This document shows, piece by piece, positions 61,373-64,000 of a DNA stretch of 64,000 bases (within the stretch, counting starts at the first letter, position 1; every line of letters starts with the position of its first letter). The notes beneath the pieces were generated by a model. That model did not search any database. It was given only the letters and a program-made list of their open reading frames with translations, and was not told the DNA's origin. The DNA lies in assembly GCA_913777465.1 (NCBI GenBank), contig CAJYRQ010000013.1, forward strand, positions 1-64,000, written 5' to 3'. A program made the position numbers and the translations under genes. The DNA is from an uncultured Chryseobacterium sp. GTDB lineage: Bacteria; Bacteroidota; Bacteroidia; Flavobacteriales; Weeksellaceae.

Positions 61373-62195
61373 ATAACAATCTTATTTTATCTTCTAAAAT
61401 ATCGATGATCTTATCTTTGTATAAACCACCAATGGCTTTCTTGAAATTCTTTTTGCTCATCTGCACCTCCTCTTTAATTTCTTCCGGAGAAGATTTGTCT
61501 GAAAGGTGGAGCAGTCCGTAATTTTCTTCCAGCTTATCCAGGATTTTCTTTTTGAATTCATCGATGTTTTCAAATCCTTCAGGCTGCAGGGAAACATCAA
61601 TTTTTCCGTCTTCCCGGATGGCTTTGATGTATCCGGTTTCTTCGGATAAAGGGTATAATTTTTTGAAAACATCGGAAGCATAGATCAGGCCGATGTATTT
61701 TTTATTGATCACCACATTCCAGCCCAGTTCGCTTTCATTCATCATGATTAGGTCTACTTTATCGCCTTTCTGAAAAGGAAGATCCTCGTATTGCGGGTTT
61801 CTTTTAAATTTGGTGGTTCCGGTGATGAGCTCCATATCCTCATCGATATAAATGTGCACCAGATATCTTTTGCCTTCGATGATCTTGGTTTTCTGCTGCT
61901 TGTACGGAATGAAAAGATCCTTAATAATCCCCCAATCCATGAATGCGCCGCTCGGCAGGCTTTGCACACAGCTCATTACCGCAAACTCATCCACTTCCGC
62001 CAACGGAATTTCTGTGGTGGCTTTTAATTTTCCATCATCCTGATAGACGAAAACCTCCATGTCATCACCTTCTTCTTTTTCATCCTGAATGAAAATTTTG
62101 GGAAGGAAAGCTTTTTCACCGGATTCGTCCGTAAGGATCCATCCTGAGTTGTTTTTATCTGAAATTTTTAAAGTCTGGGTTTTTCCGATTTGCAT
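61371..62195 (-). CDS. CvfB-like S1 RNA-binding protein
   Basis: A 274-residue cytoplasmic protein with S1-type OB folds (QIGKTQTLKISDKNNSGWIL; GSGAFMDWGIIKDLFIPYKQQ-like segment SGAFMDWGIIKDLFIP; ELGWNVVINKKYIGLIY) and a C-terminal winged helix (EVQMSKKNFKKAIGGLYKD). This layout is that of CvfB/YitL, an RNA-binding regulator of virulence factors in Staphylococcus; its role in Bacteroidota is not established. It stands alone on the minus strand. Confidence 0.88.
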   Translation of the reverse strand: MQIGKTQTLKISDKNNSGWILTDESGEKAFLPKIFIQDEKEEGDDMEVFVYQDDGKLKATTEIPLAEVDEFAVMSCVQSLPSGAFMDWGIIKDLFIPYKQQKTKIIEGKRYLVHIYIDEDMELITGTTKFKRNPQYEDLPFQKGDKVDLIMMNESELGWNVVINKKYIGLIYASDVFKKLYPLSEETGYIKAIREDGKIDVSLQPEGFENIDEFKKKILDKLEENYGLLHLSDKSSPEEIKEEVQMSKKNFKKAIGGLYKDKIIDILEDKIRLL

Positions 62196-62242
62196 GGATG
62201 ATAAAATTAGTCGACAAAGGTACGGAAATTGCCGATTTCAAC

Positions 62243-62725
62243 CTATTGATAATCCTCCAAATCTTTTTTCAGCCCGGCAGCCTCTTTCAGGTAATCTTTT
62301 TTTTCTTCTGGTTTGCCGGATATTCCTGCAGTTTTAATAAGCTTTCCGTTCAGGTAATAATGCCTTGATTCCGACATCAGCACCGGGTGCTTCAGGAGTC
62401 CGTTCCCGCCTGAGATCCTGTATTTTTTAAAATGAACAAAAACCGGTTGGCCATGATCGAAAAAATATTCCGTCAGATATTTCCATGCCGATACGCTCAC
62501 CGAATATTCCATTTTCTTGAGTTCCCCTTTATAATAAAATCCTTTGAGCTCGCTGCCATTATCCGTAACCTGCCCTTTCTCAACGAAGTATTCGTTAGGC
62601 ACTGTTTTTAGCGTATAATTACCGGCTTTGTTGATCTGTTCAACGGTTTTCCGGATAGCGCTAATATCTTGGCCAAACACGGAGCCAAAAATGAGGACTG
62701 AAATAAAGAAAAATAAATTCCGCAT
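62243..62725 (-). CDS. Exported protein of unknown function
   Basis: A 160-residue protein with a signal peptide (MRNLFFFISVLIFGSVFGQ). The mature part has KGQVTDNGSELKGFYYKGEL and YRISGGNGLLKHPVLMSESR, beta-rich and repeat-like. I do not recognise a family. It lies 26 bp after the DUF4476 gene and may be co-transcribed with it. Confidence 0.65.
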   Translation of the reverse strand: MRNLFFFISVLIFGSVFGQDISAIRKTVEQINKAGNYTLKTVPNEYFVEKGQVTDNGSELKGFYYKGELKKMEYSVSVSAWKYLTEYFFDHGQPVFVHFKKYRISGGNGLLKHPVLMSESRHYYLNGKLIKTAGISGKPEEKKDYLKEAAGLKKDLEDYQ

Positions 62726-62751
62726 TTTTTTTTATTTAAAGATGAGAAAAA

Positions 62752-63651
62752 TTAAAGATTGGAAATATAATCCATTACTTCCTTTCTGCTGCTTTCAAAA
62801 TCCAGAGCATCCCCTACCATGAAATATCTATGCTTGTCGACACACTGTGGAAAAAGCAATTTAGCCAATGCAATTTTATTTTTATCAAAGCTTAAATCTT
62901 TTACAAGAGTGCCGATCTGTTTTGCAGTAAACATGGCGTGGCGGCCCTGCGCTTTGATGAAGGCGATCTTTTTATCATCGAACCAGGCCTCTTTTTTCAT
63001 GGCTGAAAAAAACCGCTGAAAATCCTGGTTGTTCATAACATTCGGGTAATTTCCACTGTTGTCCGAATCACCCTGGCTTCCGTATGGATTGTTCCACACA
63101 TCGTTCCAGCTGTTGAAACCGTATGACTGGTTTGGTACAGGATAATTATCCAGCAGGTACAGACCTTCTGTCGTGAAAAAATCCAGGACCATCCTGCTGT
63201 TGTTCCGTACATTTAAAGTCGTTCTGTATACGAGATAGCCGCTTTCATAAATGGAAACCGGGATTCTTCCTGCCGGCAGATCGAAAAACCGGTACCGCCC
63301 GGAATTGTTGGACATATACTGGTCCCCTACTTCCACGCTGAAAAATCCCTGTTCGGGAATCCTGAGAAAAACTTCTGAATACCCGTAATCCGGATTCCAC
63401 TGGTAGTTTGGGTTTTTAATTCTTAAACCGTCGGTATTCCCGTTTCTGAATCCTGAGTTATTGTTATTGTTGCCTCTATTGTTGTTGTTGTTGTTGTTGT
63501 TGTTGTTCTGAACTTTTGCTTTGGAATCCGACGATCCCAATTCGGAAACGGATGCTTCGTTTTTCAGCCGTTCTCCCGCTTTTCCGGCCTGCTGTGCTGA
63601 TGCATAACTTCCCACCGCCACAAGAGCCAATCCGATGATTATCTTTTTCAT
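62752..63651 (-). CDS. DUF4476 protein with Asn-rich region
   Basis: A 299-residue exported protein with a signal peptide (KKIIIGLALVAVGSYASAQQ). At about 51-66 there is an Asn-rich region with ten then five consecutive Asn. A beta-rich middle (SVEVGDQYMSNNSGRYRF) follows. The C-terminal 95 residues are a DUF4476 domain (DFQRFFSAMKKEAWFDDKK, LVKDLSFDKNKIALAKLLF), a helical domain of unknown function common in Bacteroidota. Possibly cell-envelope associated. Confidence 0.8.
   Translation of the reverse strand: MKKIIIGLALVAVGSYASAQQAGKAGERLKNEASVSELGSSDSKAKVQNNNNNNNNNNRGNNNNNSGFRNGNTDGLRIKNPNYQWNPDYGYSEVFLRIPEQGFFSVEVGDQYMSNNSGRYRFFDLPAGRIPVSIYESGYLVYRTTLNVRNNSRMVLDFFTTEGLYLLDNYPVPNQSYGFNSWNDVWNNPYGSQGDSDNSGNYPNVMNNQDFQRFFSAMKKEAWFDDKKIAFIKAQGRHAMFTAKQIGTLVKDLSFDKNKIALAKLLFPQCVDKHRYFMVGDALDFESSRKEVMDYISNL
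63481..63507. repeat. (GTT)9 trinucleotide repeat encoding polyAsn
   Basis: Nine perfect GTT units on the plus strand (AAC on the coding strand), preceded by an ATT unit, within the DUF4476 gene. Copy-number change would alter the Asn run in whole residues. Confidence 0.9.
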
Positions 63652-63680
63652 ATCCTGTTTTATTTTATGATTTTATCCTT

Positions 63681-63708
63681 AAAAAAAGGAGAGGCCAATG
63701 CCTCTCCT
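63681..63708 (-). terminator. Terminator of lpd
   Basis: A 9-bp perfect stem (AGGAGAGGC 63687-63695 with GCCTCTCCT 63700-63708), a CAAT loop and seven A on the plus strand for the U tract. Confidence 0.85.
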
Positions 63709-63749
63709 AATTTACAAATATTTTAAATGATTATCCGTATAATAAGATA

Positions 63750-64000
63750 TTACATATGAATCGGTCTTTTTGCCGTTGCATCCAAGGCCGCTTCTTTGAT
63801 CGCTTCCGCATACGTCGGGTGTGCATGTGAGCTTCTGGCAATATCTTCTGCACTGGCACGGAATTCCATAGCGATTACCCCTTCTGCGATAAGGTCGGCT
63901 GCTCTCGCGCCTATGATGTGCATCCCTAAAATTTCATCGGTTTTTTCATCAGCAATGATTTTCACCAGTCCGTCTACATCACCGCTTGCACGGCTTCTTC
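63750..64000 (-). CDS. lpd: Dihydrolipoyl dehydrogenase (E3), 5' part outside window
   Basis: The visible 83 C-terminal residues match the E3 dimerisation domain: [39 protein letters not shown] and [19 protein letters not shown], where the His-Pro-Thr-Tyr segment supplies the catalytic His to the other subunit. E3 reoxidises dihydrolipoate with FAD and NAD in 2-oxo acid dehydrogenase complexes. The frame is open to the right edge. Confidence 0.93.
   Translation of the reverse strand, partial: RSRASGDVDGLVKIIADEKTDEILGMHIIGARAADLIAEGVIAMEFRASAEDIARSSHAHPTYAEAIKEAALDATAKRPIHM

Overview
The window looks like chromosome from a Bacteroidota bacterium close to Chryseobacterium (Flavobacteriia, Weeksellaceae). 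Evidence: many genes are preceded by the Bacteroidota-type promoter (TTTG about 19-20 nt upstream of TAnnTTTG), Shine-Dalgarno sequences are scarce, secreted proteins carry type IX secretion (T9SS) type A and type B C-terminal sorting domains, and the proteins read like those of Chryseobacterium. The genus assignment is inference from protein recognition, not from a search. I saw no tRNA, rRNA, CRISPR array, insertion sequence or prophage.

Layout. 1-5.2 kb: 3' part of a lipoyl-dependent E2 acyltransferase, a T9SS-secreted protein, then rpsF-rpsR-rplI. 5.2-9.1 kb: secreted thioredoxin-like protein, a lipid A acyltransferase, a family 2 glycosyltransferase, a DEDDh exonuclease, apaG. 9.2-14.4 kb (minus): the E1-E2 operon of 2-oxoglutarate dehydrogenase and an SRPBCC protein. 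14.5-19.5 kb (minus): glycogen synthesis, transcribed glgB-glgA-glgC. 19.7-28.8 kb (plus): an unusual run of enzymes: esterase with a starch-binding-like domain, M17 aminopeptidase, three ATP-grasp ligases, a second small esterase, a GCS2/YbdK carboxylate-amine ligase and a class I glutamine amidotransferase. This is the best candidate here for an undescribed pathway; I infer that it makes and breaks a small amide or gamma-glutamyl metabolite. 30.1-34.8 kb: a complete cyanophycin cycle (synthetase, cyanophycinase, isoaspartyl peptidase). 34.9-41 kb: a small LEA-like repeat protein, a methyltransferase, membrane and SHOCT proteins, GNAT, hisS, an HRDC protein, ssb. 41-46 kb (plus): HPP membrane protein, small zinc-ribbon proteins, TIGR01777 epimerase, nudK, and a broken HExxH metallopeptidase gene. 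46-48.9 kb: cobalamin riboswitch and metE. 49-51.5 kb: small unknown genes, one frameshifted by a 25-bp tandem duplication, a J-domain/KTSC protein, and repeat-rich intergenic DNA. 51.5-57.8 kb (minus): a tetR-tolC-adaptor-RND efflux operon with paired operator-like sites. 58-64 kb: a large T9SS type B protein, cvfB, a secreted protein, a DUF4476 protein and the 3' part of dihydrolipoyl dehydrogenase.

How the parts relate. Two storage polymers are encoded close together: glycogen (carbon) and cyanophycin (nitrogen), with the unexplained amidoligase cluster between them. The E1-E2 pair near 9-13 kb and the lpd fragment at the right edge supply parts of the 2-oxo acid dehydrogenase complexes. 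metE is under a B12 riboswitch, which implies that the cell also has a way to use or import B12. Two genes carry recent-looking inactivating changes (44.2-44.9 kb and 49.0 kb), which could be real or assembly artefacts.
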